Of a DNA stretch of 64,000 bases, positions 23,630-35,885 are shown in pieces; the first letter of the stretch is position 1, and each line of letters starts with the position of its first letter. The position numbers and the translations under genes are program-made. Source of the stretch: Cotesia glomerata (lineage: Eukaryota; Arthropoda; Insecta; Hymenoptera; Braconidae); assembly GCF_020080835.1 (NCBI RefSeq), contig NC_058160.1, positions 22,121,152 to 22,185,151 of the forward strand, written 5' to 3'. The notes under the pieces were generated by a model, which worked only from the letters and a program-made list of their open reading frames with translations, searched no databases and was not told the origin of the DNA.

Positions 23630-25250
23630 CATTTTTCAATTGAAATAGAGGGATTTATCGACGTTAGACGTACGATATAGCATGACACTAATAAATTATA
23701 CCTACTGATCGAGTTTTAATGAGATATAAGATATCAGTCATTAGACAATGGAAGCAGTAAAAAAAACAAAATTCCCCAACATTTTATAATTATTAGTATG
23801 ATAAGTAAGATTGATATCTGTCAAATTAAACCACGTATCCACTGAATTTTTATTAAATTGTCTCCATTATATAGAACGAAATAATTTGTCATTGAATTGA
23901 AAACACTATTTAATTTATTATCTATCTACATACGGAGCCATATCGTTCATTTGCTGTACGTTTAGCCATATCCTAAAATTTATTATTATTATTAAATTAT
24001 TGTTATTATAACTATTAAAATATTATTTAAAAAATATTATTACCATAAGAATTTATTATTATCATTAAATTATTGGCATTGAAGTATTCAATTTGAATTA
24101 GCAATTTTCTTGATTATGAAAAATGTTTAAATTGTCTTTATATTTATATAAAATGTGAATTTCCATTGAATAATTTAGTTTATTGATTTTAACAGAAAAT
24201 TATACGCGGCTTATTAGGTTTTTTAATACTATTAGCTACTATGAGAAAAATAGAACTTTAATTTTATTGCTTACAATTGAGCTCTAGGATTAACGAACAA
24301 ACAAAACCCTTTATTTGATTATAGCTCTGCCTGCAATAATCTATTTATTTATGACCTTTTAATTTTGGGTGGGAAAAGTACAAAATTCAAATTAAGAATG
24401 TTGAAAATTCTTTATGAATATAAAATGCTAGAATTAACTATCAACAAACAACCTTACATATGTATGTTTTTAAATATATTTTTCTAATTAAATTTTATTT
24501 ATTAACCAGACCAACTGCACAACGAGCTAACATTGTTTGGGTTCCATTTTCACCAAAAAGTCAGCTCTTTAAGGTTTAGGCAATTTAAATCGAGCAATGT
24601 ACAGATATTTCGATATCTCGGTAGTTGCCTGTAGGAGGTACTTCAATCTAATTGACTGGACATTTCTTTTTAATCATTTTGACTATACCATCATATTTTC
24701 CCAGTTATTTCCACTATAAGTTTTAAAGAACGGGTTTTTTCACTAAAATTGATAATTACTATACCAAGCAGTGTTTTTAATTAAAAATATAATTATACTT
24801 GACAAGATAGGAAACTTGACTTTTAGGCCTCAGTAGAAATATGCCTTTGCGCGATCGCGCTTAAGCATGCAATATAATGACAGGGCTATAGTGTTAAAAT
24901 GATTTTATGACATGTATTTAATTGTATGCGCATATAATGTCGCGGATGTGACGATAGCGGATCATATGATGTAGAACACTTATATACATAAATGCAATAT
25001 AAACAAAATAAAGAAATTTGTGTTCTAGAAAATTGCTTGATTTTGGTAAGGTGAGAGTAGATCACTACTGAATACTTTTTTCACTATGAGGCGAGGAAAG
25101 AAGGATACTTAACTAAAAAATATGAAATCACTATAAAGCGAGAAAAAAGGTTACTTAACAAAAAGATATGAAATCCGAACGAAACAGTTTCACTGTAAAA
25201 AATTGCGCCAAGTCCACGTTCATAAAACTCATCTCAATAACATTCGCACT
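23630..25250. other. AT-rich intergenic DNA
   Basis: No protein-like frame is seen. A perfect 12-bp palindrome gcgcgatcgcgc lies near 24,854, followed by cttaagcatgc. The inverse word gcatgcttaag occurs near 25,575. These may be the ends of a 0.7-kb element, but the match is short. Confidence 0.4.
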
Positions 25251-25254
25251 TTAC

Positions 25255-25436
25255 AAAAAAAAATAATACGCGTTTCAATAATTTTTATTCTTTACAAAAA
25301 TATGTGAAATACAAAAAAAATACCAAGAAACCGTCATAATGTTGAAAAAATTGAAAAACAATTTGTTGAAAATTTAAAAATTAAAGAAAAAAATTTTTAT
25401 CGTACTTGGCGCGCGTCATTGAGTAACCCAAATTTT
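25255..25436 (-). repeat. Inverted copy of 31,968-32,148
   Basis: About 180 bases, ending gcgcgtcattgagtaaccca, that match 31,968-32,148 in reverse complement almost perfectly. The shared part includes acgcgtttcaataattttta and ttggcgcgcgtcattg. It is probably a fragment of a transposon end present at both places. The outer edges of the two copies face each other across 6.5 kb. Confidence 0.8.
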
Positions 25437-25754
25437 TTCAGGATTAATGAACATTTTTTTAATGTATACAAATTTATCATTAGGTTAACCTATAAAATGC
25501 ATAAATATAATTAATGAATTATTACTTCATGAAAGTTTTACAAAAGTTAGGTAAAACCAAACGTGCAGGCCTTAAGCGCATGCTTAAGTTATTTGTTTTG
25601 AATATTCCCGCGGAAAGATAAAACTTATGTTCATGCAATAATTCAAAAAGGCATTGAGAAATGGCTTATCAGGAAAAATGATTTTGCCTTATCATCATAT
25701 ATAATCATATATAACTATATACGATTATATATAATTTCCTACGCAATTATATAT

Positions 25755-25764
25755 GCTTATATAG

Positions 25765-25825
<61 letters not shown>

Positions 25826-25833
25826 TATATATA
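25755..25833. repeat. (TA)n microsatellite
   Basis: Nearly pure TA dinucleotide run. It is the target into which the 564-bp element that follows was inserted; the same run continues at 26,398-26,455. Confidence 0.95.
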
Positions 25834-26397
25834 TGTCGGAGATAATATCGAGCTGGGTTTTCCTAGAGATAGGGAAATTCCCAATATTTTAGTTTGTCTG
25901 TTAGTTTCAAGCAAAATTGTAAAGCATAGAATATTTAATAATTATTTATAACTTAAGCCGATTATAATTTTTATGGTTATGGCGATGGGCTTGAGTCCGG
26001 AGTGACAATGGTCACCAAACGTAGCCGAGGTCACAGGATAGAAGTAAAAAGTATATAGTTAGAAATATCGACAGACAATGAGGGCTGTCGAAATATTTTT
26101 GAGTGAATAAGTACTTAGGGTACTTGGAACGGGAGTTCTCGTTGAACATTGATCAAGTAAAGATCGCATACATCCTGCTGACCCCGGATTCGTTCTCGGT
26201 CTTATTTCCCCAACGTCTTTAACTGTTATATCAATCGTAGTAGAATATTTGTAATTAAATCTATCATTTGTACAAGTTAGTGTACGTTATATTTCAAATC
26301 AAGGTTTGTGTTATATTTGATTATTGTGAAATAAATAAAGATGGCTGAAAATGATCCAAAGGACTCCAATAATGCCCAAACCAGTATTCCTCCGACA
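25834..26397 (+). mobile_element. Probable solo LTR, TGTCGGAG...CTCCGACA
   Basis: The element is 564 bp, begins TGTCGGAG and ends CTCCGACA, the TG...CA form of LTRs. It is embedded in a TA microsatellite on both sides, so the target duplication cannot be measured. It is more GC-rich than its surroundings and contains AATAAA at 26,330-26,335, as expected of an LTR poly(A) signal. An ATG near the end opens a short frame beginning M-A-E-N-D-P-K-D that runs to the element's edge. No second copy is in the window. Confidence 0.6.
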
Positions 26398-26400
26398 TAT

Positions 26401-26455
<55 letters not shown>

Positions 26456-26464
26456 TTATATATT

Positions 26465-28967
26465 AGAGTGTGTTTCAAAAAAACAAACTATTTTTTTTTT
26501 TTCGAAGAACTTTGAAAATTCTTCAGAGTATCCCTAATCAAAGACATTGTGAAAATCTCAGCCCTTAATATTAATGTATAGAGGTGGCTGTAATTAATTT
26601 TTTATTTCCATTTAAATAACAAAGAAAAAAATTTTTTTTTACTTTTGAATTTTGCTAGTCAACAACGAAGCATTTTATAGCTATGATCGATACATATTCT
26701 TGTAGGAAATTTAACGATCTACAAAAATTGTTTGAATGAATATATGCGTACGGAGAACCATTTCGGAGTTATCAGGCCTTAAACATCGAACTGTTTAAAA
26801 AAATAAAAATATTTATTTATAAATACGAAAAATCGACTTAAATCACTTAAATAAACAATATTATATATCAAAAAATTAAAATGATAAATTTCTAAGAGGT
26901 TTTTGATGAAAAGTTTTATTAATTATTGATTACTGGCTAATTTCACTGAGCAGCGCTAAAAAATACAGATGTATTACGAATTTATGGTCAATATACCTTC
27001 AATAGTACAATTTACATAAAGTTTTTTTTAGAACAGCTCGGAAAGTCTTCTCTATGTTTTTTTACCGTTTGTAGCAAACCTTGAAATTGTTCTTCACTGT
27101 TAGTTAAATGCTGATTATATTTAGTAATTAATGCGACATTCCTCTCAGCAACGTCATTTACTACTTTTAATGAGAATTTATCAGTACTTACATTTAAATT
27201 TGTAATTCATGGTTTTTTTAAGGAATTCACAGTGGTGCATGTGTTCTCGTTGAACAAGCACTAAGAAGAGAGTTGACTTATTTACCATGCCGTCATCACA
27301 TTATTGAGCTAGTTTTAAGATCCGCATTTGAAACTTATTGGCCTACATCTTCAGGTCCAAATGTTTCGATTTTACTCGGTTCAAAAACAAATGGAGTGAT
27401 ATTGATCAACAAAAATATACTACTGGGATTTCAGACAGAGAAGTTCAAGAAGCGCTTGCAGATATAAAAGATGAAATCCTAATACTTATTGCTAATTACT
27501 TACAAGTAATGTTGATTATGGTTCTTAATTATCTTCAATTGCGTTTCGTATGTGTCATAATATAAATAATCATTATTATTGTTGTTGTAGATTTCGCAAC
27601 CAAGAGGAGATTATAAGGAGCTTCTAGACTTAGCTCTGATTTTTTTGGGAGCTTTGCCATCTGACGGAGTAGTTTTTAAATATCCTGGAGCTGTTCATCA
27701 TGCAAGGTGGATGGCAAAAGCGATTTATAATTTAAAAATATTCATGTTTAGAAATCAGTTAAAGCTAACAAAGACCGAAATTGTAGGAGTCCGTCAAATT
27801 TGTATTTTTGTGATAAAATTTCACATAAAAGCGTGGTTTTCAGCAACGTCATCGATAACAGCGCCAAGTAATGATTTAATGCTGATAAAAAATTTGCTTC
27901 TCGACAAAAAAATTAATTCAGCTGTTTCAAAAAAGACATCTGAGAAAATGGCTAATCATCTGTGGTACCTTTCTGAAGAATTAGCAGCTTTGGCTTTATT
28001 TGATTCGAGAGTTTCACCGGAAATAAAAATTAGAATGGTAACTGCTATAAAGTCCCGAGATAGTAGTATATTAAATAAAAAGCGCTTCATAATCAATAAG
28101 AATAAGTTGAATACGTTATTAATAAAAGATCTAAGTCATTTCGTTTCTAAAAGATCATTGGTATTATTTGAACGATTTGGATTGTCTACTAAGTTTCTTG
28201 ATGTCAACATCACTTTATGGGCTAGTCACAGAAGCTTTCAAGAAAATATTCAATTTTTTAGTACATTAAAAGTAGTGAATGACGTTGCTGAGAGGAATGT
28301 CGCATTAATTACTAAATATAATCAACATTTAACTAACAGTGAAGAACAATTTCAAGGTTTGCTACAAATGGTAAAAAAACATAGAGAAGACTTTCCGAGC
28401 TGTTCTAAAAAAAACTTTATGTAAATTGTACTATTGAAGGTATATTGACCATAAATTCGTAATATATCTGTATTTTTTTAGCGCTGTTCAGTGAAATTAG
28501 CCAGTAATCAATAATTAATAAAAACTTTTCATCAAAAACCTCTTAGAAATTTATCATTTTAATTTTTTGATATATAATATTGTTTAAGTGATTTAAGTCG
28601 ATTTTTCGTATTTATAAATAAATATTATTATTTTTTTAAACAGTTCGATGTTTAAGGCCTGATAACTCCGAAATTGTTCTCCGTACGCATATATTCATTC
28701 AGACAATTTTTGTAGATCGTTAAATTTCCTACAAGAACATGTATCGATCATAGCTATAAAATGCTTCGTTATTGACTAGCAAAATTCAAAAGTAAAAAAA
28801 TATTTTTTTCTATGTTATTTAAATGGAAATAAAAAATTAATTACAGCCATCTCTATACATTAATATTAAGGGCTGAGATTTTCACAATGTCTTCGATTAG
28901 GGATACTCTGAAGAATTTTCAAAGTTCATCGAAAAAAAAAAAATAGTTTGTTTTTTTGAAACACTCT
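26465..28967 (+). mobile_element. DNA transposon family B, full-length copy
   Basis: The termini agagtgtgtttcaaaaaaac and the inverse (gaaacactct at 28,958-28,967) lie in TA-rich target sequence. The inverted repeats are unusually long, about 700 bases (26,465-27,170 against about 28,270-28,967), and include the last 50 or so codons of the transposase-like gene, so an antisense copy of the gene's tail sits at the 5' end. The ends resemble those of family A, and the proteins are clearly related, so A and B are sister families. Confidence 0.85.
27218..28424 (+). pseudogene. Family B transposase-like gene, truncated
   Basis: A first exon-like block at about 27,218-27,490 carries G-A-C-V-L-V-E and L-P-C-R-H-H-I. 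The intron ends TTGTTGTAG at 27,590. A long exon at 27,591-28,424 carries D-Y-K-E-L-L-D-L, H-H-A-R-W-M-A-K-A and V-V-N-D-V-A-E-R-N-V-A-L-I and ends at TAA. One T is missing near 27,372 compared with the copy at 20.2 kb, which shifts the first exon out of frame. The N-terminal half expected for an active transposase is absent, so the element is non-autonomous. The reaction mechanism of this family is not known to me. Confidence 0.75.
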
Positions 28968-29159
28968 ATTATATATACCTATATATAAGTATTTACAACC
29001 AAATGTCGACTTATATAAAATTGAACCTAAGTACATACTTGATTAATGTCAGTCTATGTATATTTATATACAAAATCATATATAATCTGATCAGCCTGAC
29101 TTATAATAGCCCATATACACATATATAAGTTATTGTTCCATACAACCATACATAATTAT

Positions 29160-29160
<1 letters not shown>

Positions 29161-29222
<62 letters not shown>
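29161..29222. repeat. (TA)n microsatellite
   Basis: Uninterrupted TA run directly adjoining the Helitron-like 3' end at 29,223. Confidence 0.95.
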
Positions 29223-29223
<1 letters not shown>

Positions 29224-30538
29224 TAGCTGTTACCCACCCGCTTCGCTGGGCGCTTTATAGAATTGCATTTTTTGATCTAGACTTGAAATTTAATTAGAGT
29301 ATTGTTTTGACTTGCATAGATTCCAAATGAGTATTGAAAGTTTTAGTTAATGTCATTGCAAGTCTCATAAGTAAAGTTGAAGTCTGTCTAGCTTCAAGTG
29401 CGAAGAATTTTTTTGTCATTTAAAATTTTCTCAGCGACATCAATTTTTCATAGAAAATAAACTTAACATGTTTTTTTACATACTCAGTGTTTGGAAAATG
29501 CATTCATTTTAATCAGTAACATTCCCTCGATCCCGTAATAAGAACAATTTATAAGTTATGTAATCAGCAAAAATAACATGTATGTAAAATTCTAAGTTCG
29601 TTGACCGAATTACTACATATAATGTTAAGTTTTGGAAACCTTACAATGACTTTTTTCCCCGCTGGTAAAGAGACGTTTGTTGCAAGGAAATTTTTAGCAA
29701 ATGTTATTGAAACTCAATAGACAGGGTCTAAATTTTATGTTTCAAAAAGTCCTAGTTGATAAACAACAACATTTTCAGTAGATTTCATAGATATCTAACT
29801 ATTTTAATTCTTGAAACTAATTTTACCATAACCAAACATACGATCAGCATATAAATATAAATTTTCAACACTTAGTTCACCAGACATAATTAGCTTCTTT
29901 CTTTAACTTTTTTTTTAAATGACGTGATATCAATCAAATATTAAGGTTATGTAATAAAAACAAAAGAAAATCGTATTAAAAACAAATGAATGAAAAATGA
30001 GTCTTTTGTTTTTATTAGCGGGAAAAAATGTATATAAAAATTAATCGTAAAAAAAATGTGAAAGGGTTGATAAAATCCAAAAATAAGTAGCCTATAACCA
30101 TATATGAAAAATTCTGCGTCGAAAGGTAGCAGTCCCATCCCGATAGCTTCAGTAGTTTTGACGTCAACTTTTATCAAAGGAACCCTATTTCGTTATATAT
30201 GTATATTTTCCACCCACGCATTCGCCCACGCGTAGGTATATATGGAACTAAATTCTCAAAAAAGTAACGTAATAAAAATTATTTCCTTTTATGCCGATAA
30301 AAAAAACAAATAAATTGAAGAAAAATGCTCGTATTTTGTTTTTATCGGCGGGAAAAAATGTTTACTAAAGTTAAATAGAAATAAAATGGTGAAGGATAGA
30401 TGGAATTCGAAAAATAAGTAGCCTATAACCATCTACAATTCATTCCGCATCGAATGGTTCTAGTCCCATGTCAATACGTTCAGTAGTTTTTGCGTGATTG
30501 ACGGTCTACGAAACCCACTTTCATTATATATGTATAGA
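29223..30538 (-). mobile_element. Helitron-like element, copy a
   Basis: Read on minus, it starts TCTATACATATATAATG at 30,538 and ends with a hairpin (GCGCCC..GGGTGGG) followed by taacag and CTAG at 29,223. This is the TC...hairpin-CTRR layout of Helitrons. It is 1,316 bp with no coding capacity; the short frames are chance. It joins copy b without a single intervening base. Confidence 0.75.
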
Positions 30539-31904
30539 CTAGCTGTTACCCACCCGCTTCGCTGGGCGCTTTATAGAATTGCATTTTTAGATCTAGACGA
30601 AATTTAATTAGAGTATTGTTTTGATTTGCATAGATTCCAAATGAGTATTGAAAGTTTAGTTAAAGTCATTGCAAGTCTCATAAGTAAAGTTGAAATCTGT
30701 CTAGCTTCAATTGCGAAGAATTTTTTTGTTATTTAAAATTTTCTCAGTGACATCAATATTTTAAAGAAAATAAATTTAACATGTTTTTTACGAATTCTAT
30801 TTAAATAAGTAGCCAAATTTATTTTTCACATACCCAGTGTTTGGAAAATGCATTCATTTTAATCAGATACATTCCCGCGATCCTGCAATAAGAACAATTT
30901 ATAAGTTATGTAATCACCAAAAATAACATGTATATAAAATTCTTAATCTGTTGACCGAATTACTACATGTAATGTTAAGTTTTGGAAACCTAGCAATTAC
31001 TTTTTTCCCGCTGCTAAAGAGACGTTTGCTGTAAGGAAATTTTTAGTAAATGTTATTAAATCTCAATAGATATGGTTGAAATTTCATGTTTCATTTTCAG
31101 TAGATTTCATAGATATCTAACTATTTTATTTCATGAAACTAATTAATTTTCAGATAATGATCATAACCAAACATACGATCAGCATATAAACATAAATTTT
31201 CGACACTTAGTTCACCAAAAATAATTAGCTTCTTTTTCTTAAACTTTTTTTAAATGACGTTAAATCAATCAAATATCAAGGTCATGTAATAAAAACAAAA
31301 AATAATCGTATTAAAAACAAATGAATAAAAAATGAGAGTCTTTTGTTTTTCTTAGCAGGAAAAAATGTATGTAAAAGTAAATCGTAAAAAAAATGAGAAA
31401 TGGTTGATAAAATCCAAAAAATAAGTAACCCATAACCATCTACGGAAAATTTTGCGTCGAATGGTAGCAGTCCCATCCCGATAGCTTCAGTAGTTTCGAC
31501 GGCAACTTTAGTCATAGAAACCCTATTTCGCTTATATATATTACACCCACGCATCCGCCCTTGCATCTGCCTACGCATCCACCCACGCGATGGTAGATGG
31601 AACTAAATTCTCAAAAAAAAAAAAAAAAAAAAAAAAAAACGTAATACCCTTCATGCCGATAAAAAAAACAAATAAATTGAAGAAAAATGCTCGTCTTTTG
31701 TTTTTATCGGCGGGAAAAAATGTTTATCAAAGTTAAATAGAAATAAAATGGTGAAGGAATGATGGAATTCAAAAAATAAGTAGCCTATAACCATCTACAA
31801 TTCATTCCGCGTCGAATGGTCCCAGTCCCATGTCAATACGTTCAGTAGTTTTTGCGTGATTGACGGTCTACGAAGCCCACTTTCCCTATATATATATATA
31901 TAGA
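30539..31904 (-). mobile_element. Helitron-like element, copy b
   Basis: Same layout and clear homology with copy a along its length, including the inner words tcttttgtttttatcggcgg and gtcccatgtcaatacg. Differences include small indels and a longer A run at 31,613-31,639. The 3' CTAG is at 30,542-30,539. The 5' TC is near 31,904 in a TA-rich tract, so that edge is approximate. Confidence 0.72.
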
Positions 31905-31967
31905 TATATATATGTATAAGTATATTCAGGCAAAATTGTTTTTTCTCGAGTTGTGATTCGTCCGAAA

Positions 31968-32148
31968 AAATTTGGGTTACTCAATGACGCGCGCCAAGTA
32001 CGATAAAAATTTTTTTCTTTAATTTTTAAATTTTCAACAAATTTGTTTTCAATTTTTTCAACATTATGACGGTTTCTTGGTATTTTTTTTGTATTTCACA
32101 TATTTTTGTAAAGAATAAAAATTATTGAAACGCGTATTATTTTTTTTT
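31968..32148 (+). repeat. Inverted partner of 25,255-25,436
   Basis: Runs from gggttactcaatgacgcg to acgcgtattatttttttt and matches 25,255-25,436 in reverse complement. It abuts the start of the inverted repeat of the next transposon. Confidence 0.8.
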
Positions 32149-32647
32149 AATATGAAAAATATATTAAAAAAAAAAATAAAATATAAATAATATTTTTTTT
32201 TAAATTCTTTACACAATAGTTAACAATAGCCTTAATTGCGATTTCTAAAAATTTAATTATTTATACCTGTTTTTAATTGTCAATTTCGCGCGCTCACAAG
32301 TATGCGTCACTTACCTATAAGTATCGCTGTCTCTCTCTGACTCATACGCTGCGTCGGTCTCTCGGTGTCCTGAACCATTATTTTTAATTTATCTTCTAAA
32401 CAATTAACTTAATCAGAATTTTTAAAGAAAGCAATGTTATCAATAATAAAATTATCTACAATTTGTTCTCAACAAATTTTTTTCTAAAATCAATTTTTCA
32501 AAAGTTATTTAAGGTTGAAGCCGAACATATAATTAAAATTACTTTTTTGTCATTATAACAGAAAGTACTTACATAAAATAACTCCTCCAAGCAAAGATTA
32601 TACATGTAGAAGTATGAAATAATGGAACAAGATTTAAAAACAAGTAT

Positions 32648-33450
32648 TTATTTATCATCAATGTCATTTTTATATATTATATTCTTACAGTCTTCTGAAT
32701 CACAACCACATAAAAGTATACAACTAACATTATTTTTTCTACAATAACATGCTTTGGTTTTACAAGCTTTCTTACAATTGCACGGTTTTTTAAGATCTGT
32801 TGGAAATGAGCTTTTGTTTATAAATAAAGGTAGCAAAGTATCATTTTCTTTTTTATATCCGAACTGAGTAAAATCTAATGTTTTATATTGGGGATTTAAA
32901 GCTTGTTTCCAAATGTATGTTTGAGCAGAAGCTCTAAGTGCATGCAAATGCAAGGAATCTGATGTGCATGGAATTTTTGATAAATTAATATTACTACCAA
33001 AGCAACGAGAAAAAATTATTTGTCTGGCTTCATCCGCGGTCTTACCTTTTTTACCCAAAATATTAAAATATAAAGTTTCTAAGTCTTTCAACTCGTTCGT
33101 ACTTAATTCTAAGCCATTGCCAAGAGGGACTAGAGCATCACGATTTTCTTGTATTTTTATCATTTCTAAAGCTTTATTTTTTGTGCCAATTTTACTAGTC
33201 GTATCACAACCCGACGAATTAGTTTTCTGGAATCACTTGATTCTCGAATTTTTTCAGCTAATAGTTCTAAAGGTATATTAACCATAATGACAATTGCCGA
33301 TTTAGATTTATCTGCCGGATGAGAAAATAAAATTTTTCCACCATATTTTTTAATCAAGAGACCTTTAGTTATTTCGTTGTTAGCAGATAATTCTTCATTC
33401 TCGATATAGCTGTTAATACGTTCAGTTAAGAAGCTTAATTCGTAAGCCAT
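32648..33450 (-). pseudogene. Transposon protein, middle and CXC part
   Basis: Two frames, 33,450-33,166 and 33,163-32,648. The second ends with a Cys-rich CXC-like domain (C-N-C-K-K-A-C-K-T-K-A-C-Y-C then C-x5-C-x3-C-x-C), matching the end of the protein at 10,460-11,197. The central region that should carry the catalytic core and the H-A-F-T-G-C-D block is missing between the two frames. The protein is inactive as a transposase, but both terminal zinc-binding regions survive. Confidence 0.65.
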
Positions 33451-34160
33451 CGAGTTGCATAAAGGGATTTCAATCTCAGTAAATCTTCAAATGCTTTATT
33501 GATAATATCATCAGGAATCTTGACACTTGGTCGGCTACCTTTATTATTTGAGTATTCAGGAACATATAAATAGCTTCTATAACATAATTTGTGATACTTA
33601 ACTTGCTGAGCGAGAAGACTATCAACCGAATCAAACGTACAAATTTTTTTAAAAACATCATCCATTTTTAGACGTGCAACAGTTAAGAAATTTTCAGCTG
33701 CATCGCGATCAGATAGTACATACGTTGCTTTTACCTGATTTTTTTTTAACTGACCGCATATTATGCACAGATCACTGTCGTTTTCTTTATTTCTGGTGGA
33801 CCGACGAGGAGTATGAATTATACTTGAAGTTAAGGGGTCTGTTGACTGGATTTCCTGAAGATTTTCATCTTGTTTGTGAAGTAGTATTTCTCTTCGCCTA
33901 ATTTTTTCTTCACTTGTATAACTGGCATAACACGTTCTGTGCCACGAAAACGTTTGTTTCTCAAGAGAAGAATTAAACAAATTTGCAAAACGGATAGCGG
34001 CATCATCGTTTCGTCGATAAGCTGCACGTTGTACAGTTATATATGTATCAGGCTTCGGATTCTTCACTACATTGTTTGGAACATCACAAAAAATACATGG
34101 TAAAGTATCTTCAGAATATTTTCTTTTCTTGGGAACAACTGAAAATGACATTACACTCAC
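33435..34160 (-). pseudogene. Transposon protein, N-terminal Cys/His part
   Basis: A 241-codon frame with two C-x2-C plus H-x3-C modules: C-I-F-C with W-H-R-T-C-Y, and C-I-I-C-G with Y-H-K-L-C-Y-R-S-Y. It starts at an ATG with an A-rich context just inside the inverted repeat. It is similar in layout to the protein at 9,507-10,340. Reading continues in other frames through 33,166-33,450 (a segment like S-Y-I-E-N, aligned with T-Y-I-E-N of the other element), so at least one frameshift is present. Confidence 0.7.
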
Positions 34161-35084
34161 AATAATTGGTACGAAAAATCACAAAAACTGAAAATATAGT
34201 CATTTAAAAATGTTGATAATACACAAAATCACTGACATGGGTGCAACAACGTTTAACAATCTTAACACTCTAACGAAATAGAAAAGACTGAGGAACTTTG
34301 AGTAAAAAACAAAAGAACGATCAATTGAAAATTGACACTTCCTAACTTGTATTTTTTTTAAATGCTCTATATAGTCGACAATTTTGTCACAATAACAAGC
34401 CTAGATCTTGAGATTTTATACAAAGAGTGCCTTTGAAAAAATAAAAAACAAAAATAAAGAATCTTTTCCTTATTTAGACACACTTATGCATACACCATAA
34501 AACATATGCATATAAGTATTTTTTATTTTATTATTTTTCACTTCGAAAATTTAACTGCGTACCAATATTTTTTTATTATTTATATATAATTGTGATCCCA
34601 TAAAATGTTCAAATACCATTATATTTTATTTTTGTTAATAAAAATGCCTAAATTTCTATGATAATAACAAAAAAGTAATATAAACCAATAAGAAAGTAAT
34701 TTTAATTATATGTTCGGCTTCAACCTTAAATAACTTTTGAAAAATTGATTTTAGAAAAAAATTTGTTGAGAACAAATTGTAGATAATTTTATTATTGATA
34801 ACATTGCTTTCTTTAAAAATTCTGATTAAGTTAATTGTTTAGAAGATAAATTAAAAATAATGGTTCAGGACACCGAGAGACCGACGCAGCGTATGAGTCA
34901 GAGAGAGACAGCGATACTTATAGGTAAGTGACGCATACTTGTGAGCGCGCGAAATTGACAATTAAAAACAGGTATAAATAATTAAATTTTTAGAAATCGC
35001 AATTAAGGCTATTGTTAACTATTGTGTAAAGAATTTAAAAAAAAATATTATTTATATTTTATTTTTTTTTTTAATATATTTTTC

Positions 35085-35490
35085 ATGGGTCAAAAGTACC
35101 CAACTTTAAGATTTTTCGAACCTTTCAAAATTCATATCTCTAAAAATATTAACTTTATCGTGAAAAGCCATAGGACCTTTTTTAATTGTATTTTAATAAA
35201 AAATACAAAAAAAAAATGAGTGAGCCTCACAGACATAAGGTCACAATAGAAGTGAAACTTTTTTAAGCCGCTTTAAATAAATAAACAGATCAATATATAT
35301 AAATATATATTATAGCATTTCATTTATTCTCAAACAAAATAAATTTATTGGATTAATTTTTCGGTTTTTAAGAATTAAAACAATTACACATTTTTTAATT
35401 AAAATTTAAATGAATTTATTTCTAAGAATATTATGTTTACAACAAATGTAAGTTTTATTTTTCCTTTTTATTTTTTAGAATTATCATCTT
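35085..35490. other. AT-rich spacer
   Basis: No gene seen. A short open frame reading out of the inverted repeat is not protein-like. Confidence 0.5.
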
Positions 35491-35492
35491 AT

Positions 35493-35885
35493 TTATTCTT
35501 TATTATTACTTGAATTATCAACAAATGTTATCAGCGGCTTGTGATAGCTAAAATGTGAAATAAATATTTTTGTCTGTATTCTATTTAAGTATCTCGAAAA
35601 AACCGCATCTATTGTTGTCCCATGTTTTGTCGTTGGTTCATTTGGATTATTATTTATCGCTAAATCAAATTTGGTCTTTAAAAAATCAACCAAAACGGCC
35701 GATGACTCCGATGAAAAATTTACGTTAAAATCTCCACTAAGGATTATAGGTTTTTTTTCTAAGTCTTGATTAAGTTCTTCCGCAACAGCAGCCGAAAATG
35801 GTAGTAGTACACGATGAATAAATTTTATTATGTCTGTGATATACTTATTCGGTGATATATAAATTGATACTAGTAAAATTGACTG
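35493..35885 (-). pseudogene. Endonuclease (EEP-fold) fragment
   Basis: About 130 residues on minus. They include S-I-Y-I-S-P-N near the start, L-S-G-D-F-N-V-N-F (catalytic Asp and Asn of endonuclease/exonuclease/phosphatase folds) and H-G-T-T-I-D-A-V-F-S-R at the C-terminal side, where the I-D pair is another active-site landmark. It ends at TAA at 35,493. The N-terminal half with the E and NIR motifs is absent. Such a domain occurs in non-LTR retrotransposons and is also fused to helicases in some Helitron relatives. The sequence alone does not decide between these. Confidence 0.7.

Larger units (their letters stand above)
32153..35084 (-). mobile_element. DNA transposon with 400-bp TIRs
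   Basis: The arms 32,153-32,556 and about 34,690-35,084 are inverted repeats, including the words gacaccgagagaccgacgca and gcatacttgtgagcgcgcg. They start atgaaaaatatattaaaa on the left. No target duplication could be fixed, and the outer tips differ, so the right end may be truncated. The interior encodes, on minus, N-terminal Cys/His and C-terminal CXC segments related to those of the element at 8,865-11,723. Confidence 0.75.

Noticed and set aside
25834..26397. Short protein gene starting M-A-E-N-D-P-K-D
   Set aside because: The frame ends at the element's edge in TA repeats; more likely the start of a retroelement leader or chance.
29161..31920. Possible CRISPR-like or satellite array
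   Set aside because: The repetition is explained by two Helitron copies and TA microsatellites.
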